From contig JBDHUW010000001.1 of NCBI GenBank assembly GCA_039809345.1, positions 62,001 through 126,000 of the forward strand: a DNA stretch of 64,000 nt. Direction: 5' to 3'. Shown here piece by piece: positions 21,574 to 34,601 of this stretch. Each line of letters begins with the position of its first letter. Position 1 is the stretch's first letter. Made by a program: the position numbers and the translations under genes. This DNA is from JBDHUW01 sp039809345 (GTDB lineage Bacteria > Patescibacteriota > Gracilibacteria > Absconditabacterales > Absconditicoccaceae). The notes beneath the pieces were generated by a model. The model was given only the letters and a program-made list of their open reading frames with translations, searched no databases and had not been told where the DNA came from.

Positions 21574-23550
21574 ATGGAACTAGAAATATTGAAACCTCGT
21601 CATTCACTTGCACATATATTGGCCCAAGCAGTACAACAAACTATCGACCCATATGTAGCTCTATGAACATGACCAGCAGTAGAAAATGGCTTTTACTACG
21701 ATATGCTCTTTTCTCCTTGAGTTGAGTTTGGAGAAGAGAATCTCAAAGACCTCACCAAAACTATGCAATGATTAGTAAAACAAAATCAATCATACATACT
21801 CTATACAGCAGCCGACAAGGCAGAAGCACTTCATATTTTGACATTATTGGAAGCAGGGAGTTATTCAATTGCTGAATCATTGATCGACAAAGCCAAAAAT
21901 CTCATTTGAGAAAAAGAAAACATATGATCTTCTCGTTTCAAAAAAGAACTCGTTGAAAAATTTGACAGCGCCGCTCAGACACAATGACAAGAAGCCAAGT
22001 ACACATTCTATTTCAACACTATCTCTGCTACAGCTGCAGAAAAGATTCTCTCACACGTCAGACCAGCATACAAAGAAATATATCAATGAGTTACTTCATA
22101 TGTAGTTGAGAAATGATGAATACCTGCTGATCAATTTATCACATTTGCAGACCTATGCGAGTGACCACACGTAGAGTCTACAAAAGAGATCCCAGATGGA
22201 TCATTTGTCTTGGATAAAGTGGCATGAGCATACCGACAAGCAAAGGAAGACAATCCTCAGATGACCCGTATCTATGGGCTCGCATTTGCATCAAAAGAAG
22301 ACCTCAAAGCACATATCGAACTTATAGAGGAAGCCAAAAAACGCGACCATAGAATAATTTGACAAAAGATGCAATTATTCGCTTTTGACGATGAAGTTGG
22401 ACAATGACTCCCACTGTGGCTTCCAAACTGAGCTATCATGGTAGAGGAGATTGAAAAACTTGCGAAAGAAAAAGAAGAAGAATATGGATACCAAAGAGTT
22501 CGTTCTCCTCACATTGCAAAAGATAAGCTCTATATCAGATCATGACACCTACCGTATTATGAGGAAGACATGTTTCCTCCTATGGAAATGGATGGAGAAA
22601 AATACTATTTGAAAGCTATGAACTGCCCACATCACCACAAAATATTTAGCGCAACGCCAAAAAGCTATAGAGATTTACCTGCAAGATATGCAGAATATGG
22701 GCACTGTTATAGATACGAAGACTCTGGGTCATTGTTTGGACTGATGAGAGTAAGATCACTATGTATGAATGATGCTCACATCTACTGTACAGAAGATCAG
22801 TTCGAAGAAGAATTTATCAAAGTGATTGACATGTACCTATTCTACTTCAAACTTTTCGGAATAGAAAAATATTCAATGAGACTTTCTAAACACAGCAAAG
22901 AATGATTGGGGAAAAAATATGTAGACAATGAAGCGCTCTGGATCAAAACAGAAGAACAGGTGAGAAGAGTTTTAGAAAAATCTGGAGTACCATTTTTTGA
23001 AGCTGAAGATGAGGCTGCTTTCTACTGACCAAAAATAGACGTACAAATACGATCTGCAATCGGACGCGAATTTACACTGGCTACAAATCAGCTAGATTTT
23101 GCAGTACCTGAAAGATTTAACCTCAAATATATAGACAAGGATTGATCAGAAAAAACGCCTCTCTGTATCCATCGTGCACCACTCAGTACACATGAAAGAT
23201 TTGTTGGATTCTTGATTGAACACTACGCAGGTATGTTCCCATTGTGGCTTGCTCCAGAGCAAATCCGTATCATTCCAGTAGCAGAATTTGCAAACGACTA
23301 CGCGAACAAACTTCTCAAAAATGCACAAGCATGATGACTCAGAGCAAAAATCGATAGCGCAGACGACAGCTTTTCTAAAAAAATCCGCAATGCTGAATTA
23401 GATAGAGTACCATATATTCTTATCGTATGAGAAAAAGAAATGACTGAAAACACAGTTTCTGTCCGCGTATGAAAAACGAAAGAACAGATGACAGTAGATA
23501 GTACGTTGTTTATCTCACAAAAGATAGAAGAGTATAGGAATAGAAGGTAG
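21574..23550 (+). CDS. thrS: Threonyl-tRNA synthetase lacking the TGS domain
   Basis: 658 residues; charges tRNA-Thr. The protein opens directly with the editing domain (RHSLAHILAQAVQQ, HxxxH, then VENGFYYDM and the zinc-type CEGPHVEST), so the usual N-terminal TGS domain of about 60 residues is absent. The class II core follows: MNCPHHHKIF (zinc Cys), RYEDSGSLFGLMRVR (motif 2), QLDFAVPERF, HRAPLSTHERF, and the C-terminal anticodon-binding domain from RIIPVAEFANDY. The start is chosen because no longer in-frame ATG fits and the preceding gene ends 37 bases upstream. Confidence 0.95.
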
Positions 23551-23653
23551 GTTTTCCCCCACTTTCACCTAAATTACATTTCCTTGTCACAAAATCGTTA
23601 TTTATTCGTATAGTATGTTGTAATACCATACTCCTTTCACTATATTGTATCAA

Positions 23654-24973
23654 ATGCACATTCAAGATTATTTTAGAAATATACAGTCAAACAAGCTTTC
23701 TGAAGCCGAAAAGAACGCCCTTTATGAGCGTATTTTGCGCAATACCCAATATCAGAAGCCCATTTTTTCTCGTGCACGTTTCTATGTGAAGGTCGCAGGA
23801 TATATGACATTTCTATGAGTACTTGCCCTCAGTATATATATACCATTTCTAGGACAAAATAGCGAACAATGAGTACAGACAGCCAATGTCGTAAATGCTG
23901 GTTATATAGCCAAAGTTGTCACGGTAGAATGAGATTACTATATAGAATCAAATTGAAACCGTATAGATGGAAGAAATATTAGTGCCGGTGACAGCATTAC
24001 ACTTTCTGAAAACGCTTCTCTCGTAGTATTGGTTTGAGACAAGGTAGAGGGAAAAATAGTATGACCGGCAACATTTGTTGTTGACCAAAACAGCACAAAT
24101 TGATATGAAATCACTCTCAAAAAGTGAGATTTTATCGAAATCACAACAATTGGGGACCAATCTCAAAGCCCTGAAGTCGCAGTGATCTCAGAAACCCACA
24201 AGTTCACAGCCCGTGGCAAAGCTGGAAAATGACTCCACGTAGTGCTTACAGAAGAAAACGAGAAACCATTGTTGGTAAACAAATCTCAAGAAGAGATTGA
24301 AGTTACCAAAGAGCAAGACCCTGATAAAAAAATATTCTTGGCTGAAAACAAAAGCATCAGCGTTGGAACATATATATTTGCCACCACCGTAGCACCATCA
24401 GAAGTTGCCAAAATAGTAGCTCGTACAAACAATGATGAAAGCGCTATGTTGATGGAAGACAATTATGATCGTAGTTTTTTCCGCGGCTTGATAGTAGCAA
24501 ATAGCAATACACCATCAGAATCTTCTGCAGACGCTATGGCCTCAACTATGAGTATGAAAGCTGTTGAAGACGCACCTCAATACGACAATGAAGCAGTTCG
24601 TGTAAGTCTTTTGCCTCAATTTGTCCGAGTAGACATCAAATATGTTACTTTCTACTACCTAAACTGACAAGAAAAAGAGTTCCAAATCTCATACGAGAAT
24701 CTTCTAAAAAGAGTATATAATCTCTATGATGCATACCAATTAGAAATCCCTGCGGAGTGAATTATGTCATCTCAAAAAGAATGATACTCTTTAGAAAAAG
24801 TATTGATACTTGCTAGAAATCTCCAAGAGAAAATCCCAAGTCAAACATCGGAACACAACAAAAGCACCCTCAATACGATTGTTACATTTTTAGACAGATT
24901 ATCTCAAAAAAACTTCTGAGAATATAAGTGATCTGATCTTTCTCTTGAACAGATGTTCGAAAAGATACAATAA
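23654..24973 (+). CDS. FecR-domain-like membrane protein
   Basis: 439 residues. A cytoplasmic N-terminus of about 55 residues (MHIQDYFRNIQSNKLSEAEK) is followed by one transmembrane helix (MTFLGVLALSIYIPFLG). The extracytoplasmic part has the FecR-like pattern of DGRNISAGDSITLSENASLVV, then GPATFVVDQNS and YEITLKKGDFIEI. This is the architecture of FecR-type anti-sigma or signalling proteins and of related surface proteins. No sigma factor is adjacent, so regulation by it is inferred only. The C-terminal part (about 330-439) is helical and unassigned. A weak hairpin terminator follows. Confidence 0.7.
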
Positions 24974-25030
24974 ACCTCCGGGAAACAGAAAAAGTAAAAT
25001 GTCAACTATTAAACATAGTTTTGAGATAGG

Positions 25031-25055
25031 AGCGCACCGAATGGGGCGTTTTTTT
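25031..25055 (+). terminator. Imperfect hairpin terminator after the FecR-like gene
   Basis: CGCACC-GAAT-GGGGCG stem (one mismatch) followed by T8. Confidence 0.6.
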
Positions 25056-25123
25056 TATTTTATGAAAGGTTTTTTAGCGCAATAGAAAAAGATCAATACT
25101 ATAGAGACATATGTAATTTATAT

Positions 25124-26002
25124 ATGTTCTCGAAAACACAAACGATGACAAAAAACAAAATAATAAAAATATTTCAAACATCCCCACTCTCTCCACTAGC
25201 AAAAGAGATATGATTATTTGCTGGCATATTCCTTTCAGTATTTGTAATCAGCGTCTGATTCGTCAATGCTAATCTCATCTACCACACAGTGAGAGATATC
25301 TTCCAACCAGCGCAAGCTGCTGAATTTACATTCACAAGTGACAACATTTCCACTCTACTTTCAAACAACAATGAACTCAATAGCTATCTAAATGACAACA
25401 AAGGCAAAGAAATGCTTACGTCACTCAAAAAAAACCACACACTATTTGTCAACGCAGCTCAAAAAACCAAAACACAACTTCAAAACAAAGAATATGAATT
25501 TACATATTCTCTAACCCCTCCAGGAAATAGACTCTATATACCTGCAATCTGAGTAGACGCACCGATTGTTGATATATCATTTGCATCTGAAGAAAAGCTG
25601 AAAAAATGAGACTTCGAAACGGAATTATATGATGGAGTAGTTAAATACCCATCTACTCCAGAACCATGAAGTAGATGAAACAGCCTTATCTTTGGCCATA
25701 CGAGTTACTATCGATGGAAAAAGAATCCTTATGGCGAGGTATTTGCAAAAATATACGACCTGAAGATATGAGACGAAATTAAAGTGTCTCGAAAGTGACA
25801 ATTGTATACATATGAAATAGTTGAATCAGTAGTGGTGAAGCCAGGAGAAGTTGATACAAAGTATTTAGAATACACAGACGGAGAATATATTACTCTGATG
25901 GGGTGCTATCCCGTATGATCTGATGCTAGAAGAGGACTTATAATCGCAAAAAGAAAATCTGAACAAAAAACGATCACCTCAAACTTTGCTTATTCACGTT
26001 AA
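25124..26002 (+). CDS. Sortase-family transpeptidase
   Basis: 292 residues. An N-terminal transmembrane anchor (GIFLSVFVISVGFVNANLIY) precedes a helical linker and a sortase domain. The catalytic triad is visible: GNSLIFGHTSYYRWKKNP (His), ITLMGCYPVGSDARRGLII (Cys and Arg). Sortases cleave a C-terminal sorting signal and attach surface proteins to the wall. ATG 25145 is an alternative, shorter start. The murein-hydrolase-like gene begins 6 bases downstream, so the two are probably co-transcribed. A candidate substrate, the Fn3 protein at 35.4 kb, carries a TPPTG-hydrophobic-basic tail. The class cannot be assigned from sequence alone. Confidence 0.88.
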
Positions 26003-26008
26003 ACCACT

Positions 26009-27991
26009 ATGAAAAAAACACTATCTATCCTAACGATTCTAGTTCTTATCTGCTGAAGCATATCTTCTCTGGTATTTGCTGCAAATGAAACAGATAGAAG
26101 AAAGACAATATCTGGTACAAAACAAACAGAGGATGTGCGCAAGGATCTAGAACAAAAATTAAACAATCTGAATCGCATTCAAAACGCTCTCCTTGATATC
26201 GAAAACCAAGATGCAGTAGACTTTGCAGATATTGATTTTTCTACAAAAGATGCCGCCAATAAAATAATCGAGATTGGATCAGACATAGATACCATAATTA
26301 GCGATATAGAAAAAATTCAAGAAACCAGAAAGGAAAACGATGTGTATTATCAAGAGACAGTAGCTCAAATCAAAAGAGTAATCATCGACATCAAGACTAC
26401 TAAAAAATCAGTGACGGACAATGTGACCAAGATAAACCTCTATACCAATAGTCTCATCGAGACATCGACACATCTTCAAGAAACCAAGGAATTTATAGAC
26501 AACACCAAAAACACGCTCTCTAGATTGCTCCCTGCGATATTCATTCTCCAAAATGAATATACAAACCAAGCAGGAAATATAGACGACTTGAAACTCCTCC
26601 TACAATGAGAATGAATCAATACTACACTAAGCTTTGATGATATGGTGGTTTGATTGAGCTCGAAGCTTGATGTGCTTTTGGGAGAACTTCTTGAAGCACA
26701 AGAAAGGTACAAAAACTCATTTAGGGAGATGCATGAAACGAGAAAAAAATTAAAATCCGCTACTATTCAATATGAAGAAAAGATCATAACCTTAGAAGAA
26801 CAAAGAGCATATCTCCTCAACTTCCTCACCCTCTATAAGAATAAAAAAGTAAGCTTAGACCAACAAATCACGAACTTATTTGAAACAAGAAAACAATTGA
26901 AACAGAGAGTAGCAGGAATGGTACAAAAAATTCACACTCTCTATGAGTCAGGAGAGATCAATGATGTCATTTCATATGATAAATTTATGGAAATGAGCGA
27001 CGACAGAGAAGAAAGAGCAAATATGTTCTCATGGCCAGTACTACCAGTAGAAGTGATCGAAAACTTCTATGGTGATACAATCTCATTTTGAGACACAGAA
27101 GAAATATTTGAAGGGATACAAATCCAAGCGCAGCAATGACAAGAACTCTATGCGCCAGCTGATGCTCTTGTATACTATGTGCAAGATCAAGACAACATTG
27201 GCATAAATCTCATGGTATTGATTCACAAAAATGGATATGTATCAGTCTTCACTAACCTACAAAAGGCATTGGTAAAAGCGAAAGATACTGTACATAGATG
27301 AGAATTGATATGACTCGTATGATGACAACCAGGGACCAGATGAGCGTGATGGTTTAGTAAATGACCAAACGCATCTATGCAACTCTATAGAAAATGAAAA
27401 TCTATCGATCCCCTCCAAGTCCTTGATCTAAGTGTGATAAACAACTCTACCATACTTCCAGAGAAATACCAGGTCAAGCATGAAACAGATACTAGATTGA
27501 GAAGCGCAGTGATTGATTTCAGTGGAGTAAAATTCATGAAATGAGATAGTGTAAGATCGAGAAGAATGAGATTTCTAGACACAGTAGCAGCATGACCATA
27601 TGATGATATTGTATTACGAGAAACAGCAGCTGAATGAACAAACGTAGATGTCGATTTGTGAATATGCATATGATATGCAGAAACAAGTATGGGTAGACAT
27701 TTTGCATCAGAAAACAATATAGGAAATGTTTGAAACAACGATCGTTGAGACAGAGTAGACAAAGCATCTCCTCTAGATGGCGCTAGGGCAATTTACAACG
27801 TGCTCAACAACCAATACCTGTGATGATATCGAACTATCTACGAGCTATCATGATATGGAAATGACGAATGACCAATATACGCATCATCAGAATACAACCG
27901 ACAAAAAAATGTAAGCAGATGTCTGTCTACTATCAAATGATTCATCGTTCCAGAAGACTTCCCATTCAGAACTTATACAAACATGGAATAA
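26009..27991 (+). CDS. Coiled-coil murein-hydrolase-like protein (degenerate M23 + lysozyme-like domain)
   Basis: 660 residues with a signal peptide (LSILTILVLICGSISSLVFA). Residues about 40-330 are almost all coiled coil, as in EnvC/CwlO. A LytM/M23-like segment follows (GQELYAPADALVYYV, NGYVSVFTNLQKALVKAKD, RGELIGLVGGQPG), but the metal-binding His/Asp residues of active M23 enzymes are missing. The C-terminal domain (GICIGYAETSMGRHF, SPLDGARAIYNVLNN) resembles lytic-transglycosylase/glucosaminidase domains, with Glu in the GYAETSMG motif as a possible acid. It may be a divisome-linked hydrolase or regulator. It is coupled to the sortase gene. Confidence 0.75.
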
Positions 27992-28001
27992 AAATATAAT
28001 A

Positions 28002-28028
28002 CAAAAAGAGGATATACTCCTCTTTTTT
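28002..28028. terminator. Bidirectional hairpin terminator
   Basis: AAAAAGAGGA-tata-CTCCTCTTTTTT, symmetric with A-run and T-run, between convergent genes. Confidence 0.88.
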
Positions 28029-28055
28029 AATTTATGTGTTTATGACATAACCCCT

Positions 28056-31000
28056 CTAGTCACTCTCTAGATATCAATCTCCAGCAATTCACCTGATCAG
28101 CTCATCGCTTTCCTTTCTTTTCATCTCCTCATATGATTCTAGTTCTTTTTCTTTGAAGTTAGCACACTGATAATCTACATCCATCAAACGTCATTCTTTG
28201 TCAACGACTTCGAATGTCTTTTGTCACGGAAGAGATCACTTTCATGATTTCTTTTCTCTGAGAAATTCTCCATCCTCAGTACGCAAAGTGCCAGATCTAT
28301 CTATATACAATATTTTCTTGTTTCAAGTGCTATCTATCGCTATATTGTTTCAGAGTTGTTTCATGAGTTTATTTTCTGCTTTAGTCAGCGCCTTATCCTT
28401 CTCATTTTTAGTCTTCTTGGCTCATTTTATTCCTTGGTCCTTGTAGCGCTGTGCAAAGTCCTTGTCTACAGCCTTGGTAAGGACATCCACCATTTCATCA
28501 TCAGATGGCTTATTGTCATGAAAGAAGTTGAGAAACGCAGTGATTGCATCTTTCACTTGCTGTGGAGAATCCGTCCCTGTTTTATCGATTGCATCACCCA
28601 CATAGGTATTCAAAATTTCTGGATGGTTATCCTGTTGTGTATTACAGTATTTCAATCAAATCAGCAACCTAGCAGCATCTCATCATTTAAACTGAGCCTT
28701 ATTTCAAGCCTCAAACATCATGATAAACTTTTTTAGTACAAATGCATAGAGTTCATTTGTTGCACGAGCTCATGTGGTTTTGATAGAATACGATCAAACC
28801 TGTTTTGTGATTGCATCCCAAACAACAGGTCAATCTTCTTGGAACTCGGGTTTAAATCATCCTTTTTGATACTGAAATAACTGCGTCATTACTCATTGAG
28901 ACAAATTCATAATATGCTTTTGTGCCATCACTCATCAGAGTTTCACATCGAGTACTCACTTATCATCATCAAGCATCTTTTTGTTGATATAGTCATTGAG
29001 GAGAATAATTTTATTTCTTCACTGCTGAGTAGCGCCCTCTGTATTTTCGATATTACTTTTTATTTGAATCATGGCTCCTGGATCACGAAGTTTTGTTAGA
29101 ATTTTCTCGCCATTGTCATTATCAAACCATCGCGTTTGAAATGTGCTATAAAACTTCTCAAAGTCTTCTTTCAGTGGGAGTTCTGCTCAGTTTTTAGGAA
29201 TAAACTTTTTAAAGTGATTGAGAAATCATGGTATCCCTGCCTCATCCGCAACCAATGCCATCAACTCCCACAGTCTTTTCTGTCCATCCGCATCTTTGGC
29301 ATATAATCCCAATGGTGCGAAATTCTTTCTTGCTATTTTTGCATACTCACCTCTCATCGGTTCATCCATATCATTGATTGTCATTCATGCCAAGATTGGA
29401 ATGAGAAAATTCATCATCCATTCTTTGTAGTTAGATGAATCTTTCTTCACATTCAAAGAGGCTCCATCTAGGTTACCCAAAACCTTCTTTGCATCATGCT
29501 GCTTAAACGACTTTTCTATATCTTTCTTTGCATCTGAAAATAATTTCTTCGATGCCTTTCATGAAGTTTCTGAGATCACAGAAAGATCAAAGATTCAGCT
29601 TTCATACGCACCAAGCGACTTATCAAAATATGACCTTCAGAATATACTATTTAAGTAATCCTTATACTCATCGCTTCACTCTTTGTGTACCTTCCTAAGG
29701 TATCATCGTTCTCACAACGACAGACTTTTTCTTGCATCTTGATCGTTAGGATTCTTAGCCACAGCATCTTGTAATCTAGCAATATATCTAAGATAATCTT
29801 TCTGATAGTGTTCACCAAGTATTCATCTTACCCAAATTCACTTTCACGCGTACGGAGCAAGCATTTTAGGATACGGATTACTTCCAGGATTCTTACTGAG
29901 TACATACAAGAATGCTCATGCAAATTTACGTTTCTTTTTAGGATCTGTAATAGTCCCTCCTTCTGTAAGATCCTTAAATTTTAGTGCGTTAAAGATGTAG
30001 TCATATGGCCCATCATCAGTCTTCTTTCAGTTTGTTTCTGGCTCATCTTGTCCAGCCTTAACCTCATCAGCCAGTGACTTATCCATATCCTCTTTGTATG
30101 ACAAGTCCTCAAAGGCATCTCACAAGATTGGGATCTTCTTGAGTATGTTATTATAGAATCCACTTCAACGGAACGCATCCTCAAGCTTCTTATCTGCTTT
30201 TTTCTGCCTATCCTTGATCCACTCGTCTACCTTTCATGTCACATGTTTCCAGCAGTACTTGATCGAGTTTATATTTGTCCAATGAAACTTATTGATGGCA
30301 TCAACTGAACCAGAACGATCTATTTCCTCTTTCAGCGGTCACTTATTCTTTTCTTTTCTGGTAGCATCGATTTTGTCTAGTTCATTCTGGGTATAGGTTT
30401 GAAATCATTTATCGACCATAAATACAATGAACTCCTCAGGAGACATCTTTTTTTCGAATTGATCGCCATATCTATCCTTGCCTTTGACGATCATTCCATC
30501 TGGCTTTTGATCAACCTCATACCAGGCCACCTGTTCTTTGATCTTCTTTTCTCATCACTCTTCTTCAATATCCTTGATATTTGCTCAAATATATTTTATC
30601 CTGTTCCCCTCAGACTTATCCACCTCATTTAACCCCTCAGCCTGTAAATTTCTTCTATACATGCTTCCAAAATCTACCTGCTTCATCAAACCTTCAAGAT
30701 ACTCTTTTTGTTCTTTATCAACATCAAGTCACTTCTCTTTTAATCTATTTCACAAATCTAACCAACTAGATGCGGGTTTTCAGATTCTTCGGATTTTTCC
30801 TGCTTTTTGTTTTAGCTCATCTAGTCATGACGCACCGTAAAAGGTTGTTGTCGATCACTCAAATGACTTCCTTTGTCCGGTCTTCTCGTCAACTTTGCTT
30901 CAAAGCAACTTGCTGTCAATTCAATTCCACTTTACCTCAAAGGTTCAGTCTGGCTCAATTCTGGTGATCACTCATCTTGCCCATGGATGCTTTTGTCATA

Positions 31001-33080
31001 CCAAAGGAGACTGCGCTGATTCCATTTCGATATAAATACTTGCTCACACCTCAAACTGCGCACTGGCATCTCACTTGAGAGCTCCCCACTTCTTCTTTAC
31101 TTCCTCAAGAGGGTTTTCATCTTCAACCACATCTTCCTTTTTTGCAATATTTTTTTCCAACTCCTTGTCTTCACTTTCACTTGCCTCTTCCTTCCTTTTA
31201 GCGTGCTCTGCTTCTTGCTTCTCGCGAATTACTTTGCTTAGTGTTTGATGCTTTTGCTCGTGGTCTTTGTATGTTTCTTCAAGTTCAGATATCTGAGATG
31301 AAAACAGAGAGCTCTTTTCTGACAATCATTCTAATTCTTTTTCTAACTCAGCTTTTCTCGCTGGATCAATCGTATCTTTTCCAAAGAGCGTATTATTGAT
31401 TACTTTCTGTTTGTTTTCGATACCCTGTAGCTCACTCTTGAGGGATCATAATTTTTTTCTTGTATCGTCTGCATGTTTTTTATGATATGTTCTCACATTA
31501 TTGAGTTGCTCTATCGAGCTATTTTTTATAGAATCTGGACTATCCCAATCAAATGCCAATGCATCCTCCTCACTCTTTGCATCATAGTTTCAGGAAAAAG
31601 TTCTTGATTCCAAAATACCATGTCTTTCTCTTTCTTGTGCCATAAACTCTTCCGCCGACATATTCGACACGCACTGGACTCACGCAAGAAGTGTCACTAG
31701 GTACGGTATTCCAGCAACCTTTATACTTGCTCATAAGAGAATATCCTTTGGAAGATCACTTGTTTTGATAAGGTCTGATTCTAATGTGTACACATATGGT
31801 AAGCCTCACTCCAAAAACAACTTCATCTTTTCTGCGCTGCTTCCAGGTAGACTATTCTTTTTTATTATAAATTCTTCGAATGTTCAATCTTGTTTTTTGA
31901 TCTGTATCGTCTCATCTTTAGAGGAAAAGAATGCATTGATTATATTCATAGCCTGTTCGCCACCTAGTCAGATAGCTTTAATATATTCTAGAAACATTTC
32001 TCCCTGTTTTGTGAGAAGCCAATTATTTTTACTATTTGTCAAAAAGGTATTTAGTATTTTTTCATCGACCTTGGTAATATCGAAATCAACGTTTACCAAT
32101 TCTTCTATTGCAGTGGCATGTAATATGCTATCGGTTCATTTCAAATACTTCACAATCGACTGTAACCTTGCAGCATATTTCTCTTGTTCTCATAATTTCA
32201 CATCAACCAGCTTCGCATGTAGAGATTGATCTTTTTCTACCAAAAGCGCATCGTTTGTCCCATCTACTCACCAAAAGAGTCCAGATCACAAAGTAGAATA
32301 CATAGCATTTATTTCTCCCATGGTCTCTTTTTCTGCACGTAGCATCGGCTCAACATTGGCAATCGCATAGAGATTGAGATATGCATTGAGAAGTTTTTCC
32401 TGGTCAGATCATTGCTTGATTTTTCTCTGATTGCTTCATACATCCTGGAAAGACACAAGATCACCAAAAGAGACATCAACTTTAAATATTTCTTTCAGTG
32501 TGTCTTTGTCTAGCAAAACATCAGACTCGGTTTTATATTTAAATCATCACATTAACCTCGACAACTGCTCAAATGTTTCGATGCCTCATGCCTCGTTCTC
32601 ACTTGCCTTACCACTGAAACGAGAAAGGAGCTCTCAAAACACTGACTTTATGATGGGTGATTGTGTTTGTAATTTATGATGCAATGCCCTCAAAAAAGCA
32701 CTTACAAACTCCTTTTCATGTGTGTGTAAAATAGTTCAATGTATGGCAGGTCTCTTGTAGATACTCTTGATATCTGATAGAGAAACTTTGATATCCTTCA
32801 CATCAGAATATGAAATACTACTATGAGAAGACCCGTACATCTTATTTTTAATTGTTCACAACAACGTACTATCTCCTGTCGCGTTTATACTATCTACTAT
32901 ACCCATATACCCAGATAGAGCATTTCACAATATATCTCATTTCTTATTAACTCTTTGCGCCAAAACACTAGAAAGCTCAGCAGTCAAATCTACTGCTTTC
33001 TCGTTTCACTGTAATTCTAGACTAGGTATTCAACCATTTTCTAATTGGTTTTTTTTCTGACCTAGGTAGTTCTCTGACAT
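28056..33080 (-). CDS. Giant hypothetical protein (1674 aa)
   Basis: One uninterrupted frame of 1675 codons when TGA is Gly, beginning MSENYLGQKKNQLENG after an upstream in-frame TAG. There is no signal peptide. It is mostly hydrophilic and helical, rich in Lys/Glu/Asp. A strongly charged coiled-coil block (LEEVKKKWGALK, DKELEKNIAKKEDVVEDENP) lies near residues 600-670, and one hydrophobic stretch (KVAGIPYLVTLLAGV) lies near residue 460. A small beta-rich section (GVITRIEPDGTFEVKWNG) follows the charged block. I recognise no catalytic motif. It is probably a cytoplasmic or secreted structural protein of the lineage. Its size makes it the largest gene here; it stands alone. Confidence 0.8.
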
Positions 33081-33281
33081 GTGTCCAAATGACTACAAAT
33101 ATAAATCATATTCGATTATACCCTTTTTTCAAAAAATTGCAAAAAAACCACGAATTTCGAACCATATGAATAATCCTTTATGGCGCACCTAGCATCCACT
33201 CTTTACAGGGATTTTGTATATCTTATTGACTCATGCGCATTAATGTTTATAGTATAGATGGTGACATATATTTTAACTGTT
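33081..33281. other. Divergent intergenic region
   Basis: About 200 bases between the giant gene and the PvcA-family gene. It is strongly AT-rich with T-runs. I see no RNA gene or obvious operator; it must hold two divergent promoters. Confidence 0.4.
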
Positions 33282-34493
33282 ATGACTGCGATTATGAGAG
33301 AACATGAGAGCAACTTTGTGCCAGAAATTAGCTGAACAACATACAAATTTAGAAATACATTCCAACAAGAAGAAATCCTGTGTATTTTACGCGAAACTAC
33401 AAGATGACGTCAAATAGCTATAACCTGATTGAATTTCGAATATCTTCACAAACTATTCACCTCTAAGCTACCAAAAAGAGAAATTCCAAGCTGAGACAAA
33501 GAAACCGATATAAATTCAACATTATGAGTAATGCGCGAATCAAGATACAGAAGATGACCAGAATCATATATGGACGAGTATAAAGATTTGAAATCTATAC
33601 TAGAAAATAACATAAAAAACAAAAAAGACTTTATGCAACTTTGAAGATTTTCAAGCAAAGATGAACTTCATATAGCTCTACCAGCATTTGCAAATAAATC
33701 ATTCAATCCATTAAGAAACACAAGAAAGACACCAGACTTATGAGAGATTCGATCACTACTACACCTTCATTATATGTGTAAAGACCTTAGTAATGTGTAT
33801 TGAGCGAGAGTAAAACTAAAAATTATCATGGATGGCATCGTGTATGCGCCAATATTTAATGAACCCATGGATGTGGTTTTTCAATATAAACAAGAACTAG
33901 AAAAACTTATTTCCATCACATGATGCAGCAATCTATCTATAATAGACATGTCAGAGCTACTGCCTAGTTTTAAGAATTTTGACAGCACTCACCAATCTAC
34001 AAAAGAAAGGGTTTCAAAAAATCGGCATCTCACAAAAAACACACCAGCAGTCAACAATCTGATATCTAATACAAAACACAATCTAAATCTTAGTATGTAT
34101 TCAATAGAAGATCTTGTATGAGCTATTGTATATGAAACCAATATCGAATTACATAATATAATCAAAGACCGGGCTGAAAAAAGCGCACTAGAATATCTAA
34201 CATTTGTTCAAACACTGTATAGTGAAGAGATTGTTAAAAAATCTTTCCCAAATAGTATTAGGGCAACTTGCCATCCAAAACCATGACAACGATGAATCCA
34301 CTTAGTTTGAAAGGGAAGCTATAATTATCCTTACAATGGGGTTCCATTTCGAGACTGAAATAAAGTAACCATAGTAAATGAAATTGATATGCTAATAAAT
34401 AAGGATATTTATTGAGTTCACATCCAGTGAGACGAAAAACCAATTTTTTATATCCACAAAAAAACGAAAATAGATAATATCACTTATTCTTAG
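33282..34493 (+). CDS. DIT1/PvcA-family isonitrile-synthase-like protein
   Basis: 403 residues. The central domain matches the DIT1_PvcA pattern: ALPAFANKSFNP, then RKTPDLGEIRSLLHLHYMC, then VKLKIIMDGIVYAPIF. The C-terminal signature is SFPNSIRATCHPKPGQRGIH followed by LVGKGSYNYPYNGVPF, the equivalent of the family's IRLSIHPQ...TPWHN block. Characterised members convert an amino acid (Tyr or Trp) and ribulose-5-phosphate into an isonitrile; the substrate here is unknown. Family partners, such as the PvcB-type oxygenase, are not in this window. Most glycines are TGA, so the gene is long adapted to this code. It stands just before frr with its own 108-base gap. Confidence 0.75.
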
Positions 34494-34601
34494 CGACGAT
34501 GACCATTCATATTAAATTTCTTAATTTTCTTGTCGACGTTTTTTATTGATGTCTGATGCGCAATTCATATACTGATTTTGTATTTATTTTTATGAAAAAA
34601 G

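Noticed and set aside
26009..27991. Active M23 metallopeptidase
   Set aside because: The metal-binding residues are not present in the LytM-like segment.
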